From: Lysobacterales bacterium
Lineage (GTDB): Bacteria > Pseudomonadota > Gammaproteobacteria > Xanthomonadales > Xanthomonadaceae
Reading direction: 5' to 3'
DNA: 64,000 nucleotides
Assembly (NCBI GenBank): GCA_019510125.1
Contig: JAEKKX010000012.1
Location: 152,187-216,186, forward strand
This document shows positions 29,828 through 37,693 of this stretch, one piece after another. Every line of letters begins with the position of its first letter. Position 1 is the first letter of the stretch. Under the pieces are notes generated by a model. The model had not been told where the DNA came from and did not search any database. It saw only the letters and a list, made by a program, of their open reading frames with translations. The position numbers and the translations under genes are program-made.

Positions 29828-30064
29828 ATGTCCCGCGAATGTCAGGTGACTGGCAAGCGCGTCGCGACCGGCAACAACGTGTCGCACGCCAACAACAAGA
29901 CCCGCCGCCGTTTCATGCCCAATCTCCACGAGCGCCGTTTCTGGGTGGCTTCGGAGAACCGCTGGGTGAAGCTGCGCGTTTCCACCAAGGCCCTGCGCAC
30001 CATCGACAAGAACGGCATCGACGCCGTGCTCGCCGAGCTCCGCGCCCGCGGCGAAAAGATCTGA
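29828..30064 (+). CDS. rpmB: 50S ribosomal protein L28
   Basis: A 78-residue L28: [20 protein letters not shown], then [24 protein letters not shown] precedes the start. It is followed after 13 bp by rpmG, the usual operon. Confidence 0.98.
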   Translation: MSRECQVTGKRVATGNNVSHANNKTRRRFMPNLHERRFWVASENRWVKLRVSTKALRTIDKNGIDAVLAELRARGEKI

Positions 30065-30077
30065 GGAGTAATCGACC

Positions 30078-30242
30078 ATGGCTTCCAAGCGCGACAAGAT
30101 CCGCCTGATTTCCTCGGCCGGCACCGGTCATTTCTACACGACCGACAAGAACAAGAAGAACACCCCCGGCAAGATGGAGGTCAGCAAGTACGACCCCGTC
30201 GTCCGCAAGCACGTGATGTACAAGGAAGGCAAGATCAAGTGA
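30078..30242 (+). CDS. rpmG: 50S ribosomal protein L33 (Cys-less form)
   Basis: A 54-residue L33 ([30 protein letters not shown] end). It has no Cys, so it is the zinc-independent version. AGGAG lies 10 bases upstream. Confidence 0.98.
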   Translation: MASKRDKIRLISSAGTGHFYTTDKNKKNTPGKMEVSKYDPVVRKHVMYKEGKIK

Positions 30243-30324
30243 TCCGCGCGCGATGCGGCCGGTCCGCGTCGCAGCGCGCAGCGCACTGATCCCCCCGCGC
30301 CGCCGGCGCCGGGGACGCTTCCGG

Positions 30325-30352
30325 AAAAACCCGCCTCACGGCGGGTTTTTTC
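30325..30352 (+). terminator. Terminator of rpmB-rpmG
   Basis: AACCCGCC / GGCGGGTT stem with a 4-base loop followed by TTTTTCTT. Confidence 0.92.
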
Positions 30353-30593
30353 TTGGCCGGAGCGAACTTCCCGCCGGCAGATCGATCTGCCAACATGCGC
30401 GCGGCAGTGGCCTTGCCCGGAGCGCGCCGCGTCGCCGCGGGACCGCGCAGGACGTCGCATGGGGATGCGATCGGCACGAGACGTTCCGATCGGAGGGGCG
30501 GCGCCCGGCCGGCAGGCCGTGCGCCCGGCCCCGCACGCCGCGAACGCGATCGGGACAGGCCGTCCAGGGAATCCACCACACATCGGAGTTCGC

Positions 30594-31367
30594 ATGTCCC
30601 GCACGCAAGACAAGGTCTGCATCGTCACCGGCGCCGCCTCCGGGATCGGCCGCGCCTGCGCCACCCGCCTCGGCGAACAGGGTGCGAAACTCGCGCTGTT
30701 CGACCGCCAGGACGCCGAGGGCGAGGCCCTCGCCGCCGAGTTGAACGACCGCGGCATCGCCGCCCGCTACTGGCATGCCGACGTGACGTCGGAAGCGAGC
30801 GTGAGCGCCGCGGTCGAGGCCGCCGTCGGCCACTACGGCGCGCTGCACGGGCTGGTCAACAACGCCGGCATCTCCGGTTCGCCCAAGCCCACCCACGAAC
30901 TCACCGAAGCCGAGTGGGACCAGGTGCAGGCGGTGAACGTGAAGGGCGTGTTCTTCGGCACCAAGCACGCGATTCCGCACCTGAAGGCCGCGGGCGGCGG
31001 CAGCATCGTCAATCTCTCGTCGATGTACGGCATCGTCGGTTCGGCCGACATGCCCGCCTACCACGCGTCCAAGGGCGCGGTGCGGCTGATGACCAAGGCC
31101 GACGCGATGGTCTATGCCGAGGACCGCATCCGCGTGAATTCGATCCACCCGGGCCTGATCTGGACCCCGATGATGGAGCAGCAGCTCCGCGACAAGGGCG
31201 CGGTCAACCTCAACGCGGCCCGTGTCGGCGTCGGCAGGCTGCATCCGCTCGGCCACATGGGCGAACCCGACGACATCGCCTGGGGCGTGGTCTACCTGAT
31301 CTCCGACGAGTCGAAGTTCATGACCGGCAGCGAGCTGGTGATCGACGGCGGATTCACCGCGCGCTGA
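30594..31367 (+). CDS. Short-chain dehydrogenase/reductase
   Basis: A 257-residue classical SDR: cofactor motif TGAASGIG near residue 13, NNAG near 90, catalytic Ser in VNLSSMYG, and YHASK (Tyr-x3-Lys) near 158. An Asp after the second strand (ALFDRQD) suggests NAD(H) preference. The end IDGGFTAR is typical of cyclohexanol/3-ketoacyl reductase-like SDRs. GGAG lies 7 bases before the start. Substrate unknown. Confidence 0.93.
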   Translation: MSRTQDKVCIVTGAASGIGRACATRLGEQGAKLALFDRQDAEGEALAAELNDRGIAARYWHADVTSEASVSAAVEAAVGHYGALHGLVNNAGISGSPKPTHELTEAEWDQVQAVNVKGVFFGTKHAIPHLKAAGGGSIVNLSSMYGIVGSADMPAYHASKGAVRLMTKADAMVYAEDRIRVNSIHPGLIWTPMMEQQLRDKGAVNLNAARVGVGRLHPLGHMGEPDDIAWGVVYLISDESKFMTGSELVIDGGFTAR

Positions 31368-31474
31368 CCCCGTCGCGGCCCGGGCGGGCCGGGCGGCGGA
31401 CGCCCGCGCCGGTCGCGCGCGCCCGAGCCGGGCGGGCGCTTGGTTCCGACCGCGGCGCGTGCTCCAATCGCGGC

Positions 31475-32884
31475 ATGTTCCTGGGCCTGCATCCCGGCTG
31501 GTGGCTGCTGATCGTCGACTGGACGATCCGGCTCGCCGCGCTGTGGTGGATCCCCACGCGCAGCCGCCCGGCCGCGTCGCGCAGTTGGCTGCTGCTGGTC
31601 GGCTTCGTGCCGCTGCTCGGATTGCCGCTGTACCTGCTGCTGGGCCAGCCGTGGATCTCGCGCGAGCGGCGCGCACGGCAGGCCCGCGCCTCCGAACGCA
31701 TCCGCGAGGCGCAGGCGCGGCTCGCCGCGCAGCGCGCGACGCCCGACGGCGCCGGGATGGAGATCGCCGCGCTGGTCGAACGCCTCGGCGACTTCCAGCC
31801 GATGCCCGGCAACGCGGTCGAGCTGCTCGACGACTACGACGACAGCCTGCGCCGGCTGGTCGCCGACATCGATGCGGCTACCCACGAAGTCCATCTGCTG
31901 TACTACCTGATGTTCGACGATGCGGTCGGCGCCGCGGTGGCCGAGGCCCTGCTGCGCGCCAGCGCGCGCGGCGTGCGCTGTCGCCTGCTGCTGGACGCGG
32001 TCGGCGCGAAGCCCGGCCTGCGCGCGTGGCGAAAGCGCCTGCAGGCGGGCGGCGTCGGCGTCCACGCGATGCTGCCCGGCGGCCTGCGCTGGCGGCGCAG
32101 CGGGCGCATGGACCTGCGCAACCACCGCAAGCTGGCGGTGATCGATCGCGCGACCGGCTACACCGGGTCGCAGAACCTCGCCGCGCCGGGGTTCGTGCCC
32201 GGATTCCCGAACCGCGAACTGGTCGTGCGCGTCCACGGACCCGCGGTCGCCCAGCTCGCCGCGCTGTTCGCCAGCGACTGGTATCTGGAAACCGGCGAGG
32301 CGCTGGCGGTCGAGACCTGCGCGGCGATGCCCGGCGGCGGCATCGCCCAGGTGCTGCCGTCCGGGCCCGCGTATCCGTTCGAGAACGCGCGCGATGCGGT
32401 GGTCGCGCTGCTCCAGCGCGCGCGCCGCCGGGTGGTGCTGGCGACGCCCTATTTCGTGCCCGACGACGCGGTGCTCGCCGCGCTGCGCATCGCCGCGCTG
32501 ACCGGGGTGGAGGTCGTCCTCGTCCTGTCGCGCAGCAACAACCAGACGCTCACCGCCTGGGCCCAGGCCTCGTACTTCGACGACCTGCTCGCCGCCGGCG
32601 TGCGCATCGTGCTGTATCGCAGCCATTTCCTCCACGCCAAGCACCTCAGCGTGGACGACGACATCGCGCTGATCGGTTCGATCAACCTGGACATCCGTTC
32701 GTTCGCGCTCAATGCCGAGGTCGGGCTGTTGAGCTACGACCGGCACGTGGTGGCGCGCCTGCACGCGATCGAGGACGCCTGCCTGGCGGACAGCGAGCGC
32801 GTCGATCCGGCGGCGTGGGCGCGACGCCCCGCGTGGCGGCGCACCCGCGACGGCATCGCCCGGCTCGCCGATTCGCTGCTGTGA
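31475..32884 (+). CDS. Second cardiolipin synthase-like phospholipase D protein
   Basis: A 469-residue protein with two N-terminal membrane helices (WWLLIVDWTIRLAALWWI, SWLLLVGFVPLLGLPLYLLL) and two HKD motifs (HRKLAVIDRATGYTGSQN and HAKHLSVDDDIALIGSIN). It has the same plan as the cls gene at 25203 but is clearly diverged, and could be a ClsB/ClsC-like or other phosphatidyl transferase. Confidence 0.88.
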   Translation: MFLGLHPGWWLLIVDWTIRLAALWWIPTRSRPAASRSWLLLVGFVPLLGLPLYLLLGQPWISRERRARQARASERIREAQARLAAQRATPDGAGMEIAALVERLGDFQPMPGNAVELLDDYDDSLRRLVADIDAATHEVHLLYYLMFDDAVGAAVAEALLRASARGVRCRLLLDAVGAKPGLRAWRKRLQAGGVGVHAMLPGGLRWRRSGRMDLRNHRKLAVIDRATGYTGSQNLAAPGFVPGFPNRELVVRVHGPAVAQLAALFASDWYLETGEALAVETCAAMPGGGIAQVLPSGPAYPFENARDAVVALLQRARRRVVLATPYFVPDDAVLAALRIAALTGVEVVLVLSRSNNQTLTAWAQASYFDDLLAAGVRIVLYRSHFLHAKHLSVDDDIALIGSINLDIRSFALNAEVGLLSYDRHVVARLHAIEDACLADSERVDPAAWARRPAWRRTRDGIARLADSLL

Positions 32885-32980
32885 TTCGCTGTCGCGGAGC
32901 CGGTTTCCGCGAAGGCGAGGCCGTTGCGGCGGCTCCGCCGCAATGCGGCGGCGCGCAGGCTTTCCGCAGGCGCTCCGCCC

Positions 32981-33052
32981 GGTAGAGCGGCCTTCAGGCC
33001 GCTGCGCTTGGCATTGCCGCGAGCAGAACAGCGGCCTGAAGGCCGCTCTACC
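32981..33052. repeat. REP-like inverted repeat, copy 2
   Basis: Same 24-base arms as at 174-240 (32981-33004 and 33029-33052), with an unrelated 24-base spacer. It lies between the convergent phospholipase D and GNAT genes. Confidence 0.85.
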
Positions 33053-33065
33053 GCAAGCAGGCGCG

Positions 33066-33578
33066 TCACGCGTCCAGCCGCTTCGCCATCACGTAGTCGT
33101 CCATCACGTAGCCGTGGCCGATGTCGAACACCGCTTCGCGGCGCACCGTGAAACCGGCCTTGCGATATACCGCGATCGAGCCGGCGTTGCCCTTGTTCAC
33201 CGTCAGCCACAGCACGTCGCGCCCCTGCGCGCGGCACTGCGCCTCGACGTGGCGCAGCATCCGGCCGCCCAGGCCGCGGCCATGCAGCGACGGCAGCAGG
33301 TAGAGCTGTTCGAGCTTCATCTCGTCCTCGCCCTCGCCCAGCGAACAACTGCAGTAGCCGACCGCCTCGCCGTCGACGCGCAGCAGCCACAGCCAGCGAT
33401 CGTCCGCGCCCACGTAGCGGCGCAGGTTCGCGGCGGTATAGCGGCCGTCGAGCATGTAGTCGATCTGCGCCATCGAGATCATCGCGCCGTAGTGGCTGCG
33501 CCAGATCGTGTCGGCGAGCGCGGCGACGACGCCGAAATCGGCTTCGGTCAGCGGATCGAGGCGGACGGCTTCGTGCAT
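33066..33578 (-). CDS. GNAT family N-acetyltransferase
   Basis: A 170-residue GNAT. The acetyl-CoA loop is LYLLPSLHGRGLGGRML (Arg-Gly-x-Gly-Gly), followed by LWLTVNKGNAGSIAVYRKAGF, the motif B region. Substrate unknown. It is divergent from the peptide operon and 312 bp from the precursor gene. Confidence 0.9.
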   Translation of the reverse strand: MHEAVRLDPLTEADFGVVAALADTIWRSHYGAMISMAQIDYMLDGRYTAANLRRYVGADDRWLWLLRVDGEAVGYCSCSLGEGEDEMKLEQLYLLPSLHGRGLGGRMLRHVEAQCRAQGRDVLWLTVNKGNAGSIAVYRKAGFTVRREAVFDIGHGYVMDDYVMAKRLDA

Positions 33579-33890
33579 GGACGGGCTCGGCGATGGACGG
33601 CGGCACAGTATCCGCGAAGCGCGGTCATGGCGGCGACGACGTGCCGCAAAAGCGAGAGCGTCCGGCGTGCCGCCGTGGCGTGAACGCTGAACGCTTCCGC
33701 GCACGGGATCCTCGCGCGGCCACTTTTCCGATGAATGGGACCGCCGTCGCTTCCGCCGGGCGGGCGAGCGTGTTATCACCGCATCGATGCCCGGTTCCGG
33801 GCATCGCGCCGCCGCAAGGGCGACGCCCCGTGTGCAGTCGAACGCCGCCATCGCGCGTGCGTTCCCCACGACCACAAGGAGAAACATGCC
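33579..33890. other. Upstream region of the RiPP-like operon
   Basis: 312 bp that should hold the divergent promoters of the GNAT gene and the precursor peptide gene. I see no convincing -35/-10 pair or operator. The precursor frame is open for 52 codons upstream of its ATG, but that part is Arg-rich and has no ribosome site. Confidence 0.4.
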
Positions 33891-34034
33891 ATGAAGAGCC
33901 GCGACACGAAGTCCAAGACCTCGCAGACCAAGACCGCCAACCGCCTCGACGCCGTCCTCGGCGCGCTCGACAAGAAGGCGCCCGGCAGCACCGCCGCCCG
34001 CGGAAGCTGCACCCGCTTCATCTACTGCATCTGA
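33891..34034 (+). CDS. Putative RiPP precursor peptide (47 residues)
   Basis: A 47-residue peptide with a near-consensus ribosome site (AAGGAGA, 9 bases before ATG). The N-terminal part is Lys/Thr/Ser-rich (MKSRDTKSKTSQTKT), then an amphipathic stretch (NRLDAVLGALDKKAPG) suited to enzyme recognition, then a tail STAARGSCTRFIYCI that has Ser33, Thr34, Ser39, Thr41 and two Cys (40, 46). This leader-plus-core layout with dehydratable residues and Cys, directly before a LanM-type dehydratase gene, is what defines a lanthipeptide-like precursor. There is no classic Gly-Gly cleavage site. The sequence matches no precursor family I know. Confidence 0.7.
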   Translation: MKSRDTKSKTSQTKTANRLDAVLGALDKKAPGSTAARGSCTRFIYCI

Positions 34035-34055
34035 TTCGCCACCGGCGAGGCCCTG

Positions 34056-34089
34056 CGGCCCCCCCGTCGCGGTGGCGGCGGGCGGGCCG
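34056..34089 (+). promoter_or_regulatory. Strong stem-loop between precursor and dehydratase genes
   Basis: Fifteen-base arms (34056-34070 and 34075-34089) form 14 pairs including one G-U, with a 4-base loop (GGTG). It starts 22 bases after the precursor stop and has no T-run, so it fits an RNA-stabilising or attenuating hairpin that would keep precursor mRNA in excess over the enzyme genes. Confidence 0.55.
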
Positions 34090-34142
34090 TCGAGCCGGCG
34101 CGCGGTCACGCCGCCGCGCGGGAGACGCCAGGACGCGGAGGC

Positions 34143-36545
34143 ATGCACGGACGCCGGAAATCCCGTAGGCCGCGGCCCCCCGCAGGCCATCCGCCACCGC
34201 TGTGCACGCTCGCGCCGGGCCCGGTGTCGCCCCGGTTGCCGGCGGCGGTGCGACGCATCGCGCGTGCGATCGCGCGCGGCGGCGCGACCGGCCTGCTGCC
34301 GCCGCTGGTCGCGCTGCAGCCGGGTCCCGATGGCGGCACGTTCGCGGCGCCCCGCGGCGACCTGTGCGGCGCGGACGACGCCCGTGCGCTGCTCGCGCGC
34401 TGTTCGACGCCGGCGTTCGCGCCGTTCTGCGCGCTGCTCGCCGATCTCGATGCCTGGCGAACGGCGCAGGCGTCGCGTTTCGCCGGGGCGCTCGCGCCGC
34501 GGCTGCTCACGCTCGACCGCGGCGGCGTCTACGGCGACCTGGTGCGCGAGGCGTTCGTGCGCTGCGCCGGCGCGCATGCGGTCCACGACAACGCCGCGTA
34601 TCTCGCCCGGCGTCGGCGCGCCTTCTGTGCGGCGATGGAGCGCTTCCTGCTGCGATTGCAGCGCGACCTGCAAGCCGGTCGCCTGCGCGCACTCGGCGCC
34701 CGCGGTCGCGCGATCGCGCTGGACGCGCACGGCGACGAGACCCACAACGGCTTCGAGCGGGTGCTGCGCGTCAGCTTCCGCGGCGGCGTGGCGCTGGCGT
34801 ACAAGGCGCGACCGGCCGATGGCGAGCGCCTGCTGCTGCGCGCGGACGGGCTGTTCGATGCGCTGCAGCGGCTGCCGCCCGCGGCCGGACCTTTCCGCCT
34901 GCCGTCGCTGCCGTCGGTCGATGGCGCCGACGGCGATTGCCTGTGGTGCGAATGGATCGCCGCGGCGCCGACCGTGGCCACCCTGCGGCGCATCGACGGC
35001 TGGCGCCTGCGCGGCCCGCGTTTCCCGCTGCGCGAGGCGCGGCGCTTCTGGCACGACGCCGGCGCGCTGGCGGCGACCTGTTTCGGCTTCGGCATCGCCG
35101 ATCTGTACGCCGGCAACCTGCGCGTCGGCGTGCGCCGCGGCGACGATGCGCCGATGCCGTACCCGGTCGATCCGGAAGTATGCTTCGCGCCGTCGCCGGG
35201 CCTGCGCCACACCGGCCTGGTCGGCGATGCCGCCGACAGCGGCAACCATCATGTCGGCTTCGAGCGGCTGCCGCGTCTGTGCAGCGCCGACACGCCGCTG
35301 GCCGGGTTCGTGCGCGACGCCGCGGGTCGCGCGCAGTTGCGGCGCCTGACCGTGCCGCTGGCGCGCGCGGAGACCGCCAACGTCGTCGGCGACACGCGCG
35401 GCGGGATCGGCTACGCGCCGCATCTCGCGCCGTTCCTGCGCGGGATGTTCGACGCCTGGGCGACGCTGTGCCTGCAACGGCCGGCGATCGACGCGTGGCT
35501 GCGCCGCCACGCGCGCCGCGCCCGTACCCGCGTGCTGCGCCGTTCGAGCGAGGTCTATGCCGCGGCGATGGATGCGGTCGCGCTCGGCGCCGATCCGGCG
35601 TTCCCCGCGTTCGATGCCGCAGAACGCGCGCAGATGCGGCACGGCGACCTGCCTGCGTTCTATCGCCGATCGGGCGGCGGCCCGCTGCGCTGGATCGCGA
35701 TCGACCGCCACGGCGCGCCGCACGGACGCGTCCTGCGCTGCGACGACCCGGCGCCGCTGTCGCGCTGCGGCCCGGCGACGCCGCCGGAATTCGTCGATCT
35801 CGCGATCGCCCTGCGCGATGCCGTGGCCTATGTCTTCCGCGATCTCGGCCCGACCGAACAACACGACCGCGCCCTCGGCGTGCGCCTGCGGATCGTGTCC
35901 GCGCGCCGCGGCGAGGCCGCGTTCGACTGGCCGCAGCAGGGACATCGGCTGGTGTTCCGCTGGCACGGCGATCGCCTGCGCCTGCGCGCCGAACGCCTGC
36001 CGCCGACCGCGGCGGAACGTGCACAGGTGCGCGACCGGTTGCTGCGCATCGACCGCATCGACGCGGCGCTGCGCGCGCGCTGGGTGGCGGCCGGATTCCC
36101 GGCGCGCGGTGCGCTGGCGCGCGAACTGGCCACGCTCGAACGGGCCGCGGCCGACTGGTTGCGGGAGGTGGTCGAGCGCCACGGCTGGCCCGGTCGCGCG
36201 CAGGTCGGCGTGCGCGCTGCCGACGCCGCCTGCCGGCTGGTGCAGCACCTGCGCGACGATCCCGCGCTGCAGCGCCGCTGCCTGCGCCTGCTGCGCGCCG
36301 CCGCCGCGGCCGGCGACGTGCCGGCGAAACAGCCGGCCCAGCTCGAGGACGCGCTGTGCGTGCAGGCCGGACGGCCGCAGCGCTACGGCACCAAGCTGCG
36401 TCGCCTCGACGGTGTGCTGGCGCCGTATCCGATCCGCGGCGCGGCCGGCGTCGATGCGCGCCGGGCTGCCGTCGGCCTGCCGTCGATGGCGCAGGCGCTG
36501 GCGTGCGCGCGTCGCCGCATCGCCGCGCTGGCGCGTGCGCCATGA
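34143..36545 (+). CDS. LanM-type lanthipeptide dehydratase domain (DUF4135) fused to DUF6624-like domain
   Basis: An 800-residue protein. Residues about 195-560 match the DUF4135 dehydratase of class II lanthipeptide synthetases, which phosphorylates and eliminates Ser/Thr. Landmarks in order: GDETHNGFERV (His201), AYKARP (Lys221), DLYAGN (Asp320, Tyr322, Asn325, where LanM has Asp-x-His-x2-Asn), VDPE (Asp343, Glu345), RVLRRSSEVY (463-472) and HGDLPAFY. The usual LanC-like zinc cyclase is absent. Instead residues about 620-790 (GWPGRAQVGVRAADA, QHLRDDPALQRRC, GRPQRYGTK, DARRAAVGLPS) match DUF6624. It is first of three genes joined by ATGA overlaps. Domain calls are from memory of family patterns. 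Confidence 0.75.
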   Translation: MHGRRKSRRPRPPAGHPPPLCTLAPGPVSPRLPAAVRRIARAIARGGATGLLPPLVALQPGPDGGTFAAPRGDLCGADDARALLARCSTPAFAPFCALLADLDAWRTAQASRFAGALAPRLLTLDRGGVYGDLVREAFVRCAGAHAVHDNAAYLARRRRAFCAAMERFLLRLQRDLQAGRLRALGARGRAIALDAHGDETHNGFERVLRVSFRGGVALAYKARPADGERLLLRADGLFDALQRLPPAAGPFRLPSLPSVDGADGDCLWCEWIAAAPTVATLRRIDGWRLRGPRFPLREARRFWHDAGALAATCFGFGIADLYAGNLRVGVRRGDDAPMPYPVDPEVCFAPSPGLRHTGLVGDAADSGNHHVGFERLPRLCSADTPLAGFVRDAAGRAQLRRLTVPLARAETANVVGDTRGGIGYAPHLAPFLRGMFDAWATLCLQRPAIDAWLRRHARRARTRVLRRSSEVYAAAMDAVALGADPAFPAFDAAERAQMRHGDLPAFYRRSGGGPLRWIAIDRHGAPHGRVLRCDDPAPLSRCGPATPPEFVDLAIALRDAVAYVFRDLGPTEQHDRALGVRLRIVSARRGEAAFDWPQQGHRLVFRWHGDRLRLRAERLPPTAAERAQVRDRLLRIDRIDAALRARWVAAGFPARGALARELATLERAAADWLREVVERHGWPGRAQVGVRAADAACRLVQHLRDDPALQRRCLRLLRAAAAAGDVPAKQPAQLEDALCVQAGRPQRYGTKLRRLDGVLAPYPIRGAAGVDARRAAVGLPSMAQALACARRRIAALARAP

Positions 36546-37693
36546 GCACCGCGACGACCGCGGCGTGGACGCCGCCGCAGACGTCGGTGCGCCTGCCGTC
36601 GGCCGCGGTCGCGGCCGGCCTGCGCGCCGGCGACGCCTGGCGCTGCCTGCGCACGGCCTGCGCGCCGTTCCGCGAGGGCACCCGGTTCCAGGCGCTGCCC
36701 GACGTGCGCTTCTGGGGCGACGGCGCGCGCCAGCGTGCGCCCGGCGCGCGTCTGCCCGGCGTCGGCGACCGCACGGCGACGGTGTATCGCGCGCGGCTTC
36801 AGGCCGCCGGACTGTCGTCGTTCGCGCTGCGCGTCGACGAACCGCTGCTCGCGGATGCACCGCTGTGGCAGGCGGCGCGCGCGCTGCTGAGCGATGCGTT
36901 CGGCGCGAACCGGGCGCCGGTGCTGCGGGTGTCCGCGGCGTTGACCCTGTGCAGCGGCGTCGAGCGTCCGCCGTGGACCTGGCGGGCGGGGCATGCGCGG
37001 CTGGTCGCGGTGCTGCAGGGCCGGCTGCGCATCGGCGGCGAGGTCGGCGACGTGAGCGCCGGCGACGCCGCGTGGTTGCCGGCGCGGATGGCGGTGCCGC
37101 AGGACCCGGGCGCGCTGCTGCTGGTGCTGTCGATCGCGGCCGATCCGGCGACGATCCGCAGCGCCACCCGCGTCGCGGCCGAGGACCTGCTGCTGCGCCT
37201 GCTCGAACGTCGGCGGCCGGACCCCGGCACGGTGGCGATGCTGCCGTCTCCGCCGGCGATCGATGGCGCGTGCGGCGTGGCGACGATTCCGGCGCTGCGG
37301 GCGCTGGCGCAGGCGCTGGCCGCGGCGCCGCTGCACGCGACCCTCGCCGAGGCGGTGGCGCTGGACGCCGCGCTGCGCACGAGCAGCCTGGGGCTGACGC
37401 CGCGACCGCCGCAGGCGCCCGCGCCGCTGCGCGACGGCGCCCGTCTGCGTCTGTGCGCCCAGGGCATCGTGCGCCAGCGGCTGGACGATGCGCGCTGGCT
37501 GTTCGCGGTGAACGGCCACCCGCTGATCGCCGACGACCGCGCCGGCTGGCGACGGCTGTGGGCGCGCCTGTGCGAGGGCGGCGCCTGGCGCGTGGACGCG
37601 CTGGCTGGCCGCGGCCGCGACGCCGCGGCGCTGCGCGCGTGGCTGGTCGCGCTGCATGCGCTGGGCGGACTGTGCGCGGACGACGCGGGATGA
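36542..37693 (+). CDS. Degenerate JmjC/cupin-like protein of the RiPP operon
   Basis: A 383-residue protein that aligns with the next gene: both have LP-x2-G-x-RT near the N terminus, a TL-x2-G strand, a VLxGRxR cupin strand, a PGE/AGDA-x-W/YLPA turn, and a C-terminal winged-helix-like module (VNGHPLIADDRAGWRRLWAR against GANGHVAETALAADVVARLF). The iron ligands of the partner are missing: the His-x-Asp position reads WRAGHARL and the distal His position reads ARMAVPQ. It is therefore probably a non-catalytic partner, perhaps binding the leader. ATGA overlap with both neighbours. Confidence 0.65.
   Translation: MSTATTAAWTPPQTSVRLPSAAVAAGLRAGDAWRCLRTACAPFREGTRFQALPDVRFWGDGARQRAPGARLPGVGDRTATVYRARLQAAGLSSFALRVDEPLLADAPLWQAARALLSDAFGANRAPVLRVSAALTLCSGVERPPWTWRAGHARLVAVLQGRLRIGGEVGDVSAGDAAWLPARMAVPQDPGALLLVLSIAADPATIRSATRVAAEDLLLRLLERRRPDPGTVAMLPSPPAIDGACGVATIPALRALAQALAAAPLHATLAEAVALDAALRTSSLGLTPRPPQAPAPLRDGARLRLCAQGIVRQRLDDARWLFAVNGHPLIADDRAGWRRLWARLCEGGAWRVDALAGRGRDAAALRAWLVALHALGGLCADDAG

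Noticed and set aside
33735..33890. N-terminal extension of the precursor peptide to 99 residues
   Set aside because: The upstream part is Arg-rich, lacks a ribosome site, and the internal ATG at 33891 has AAGGAGA in front of it.
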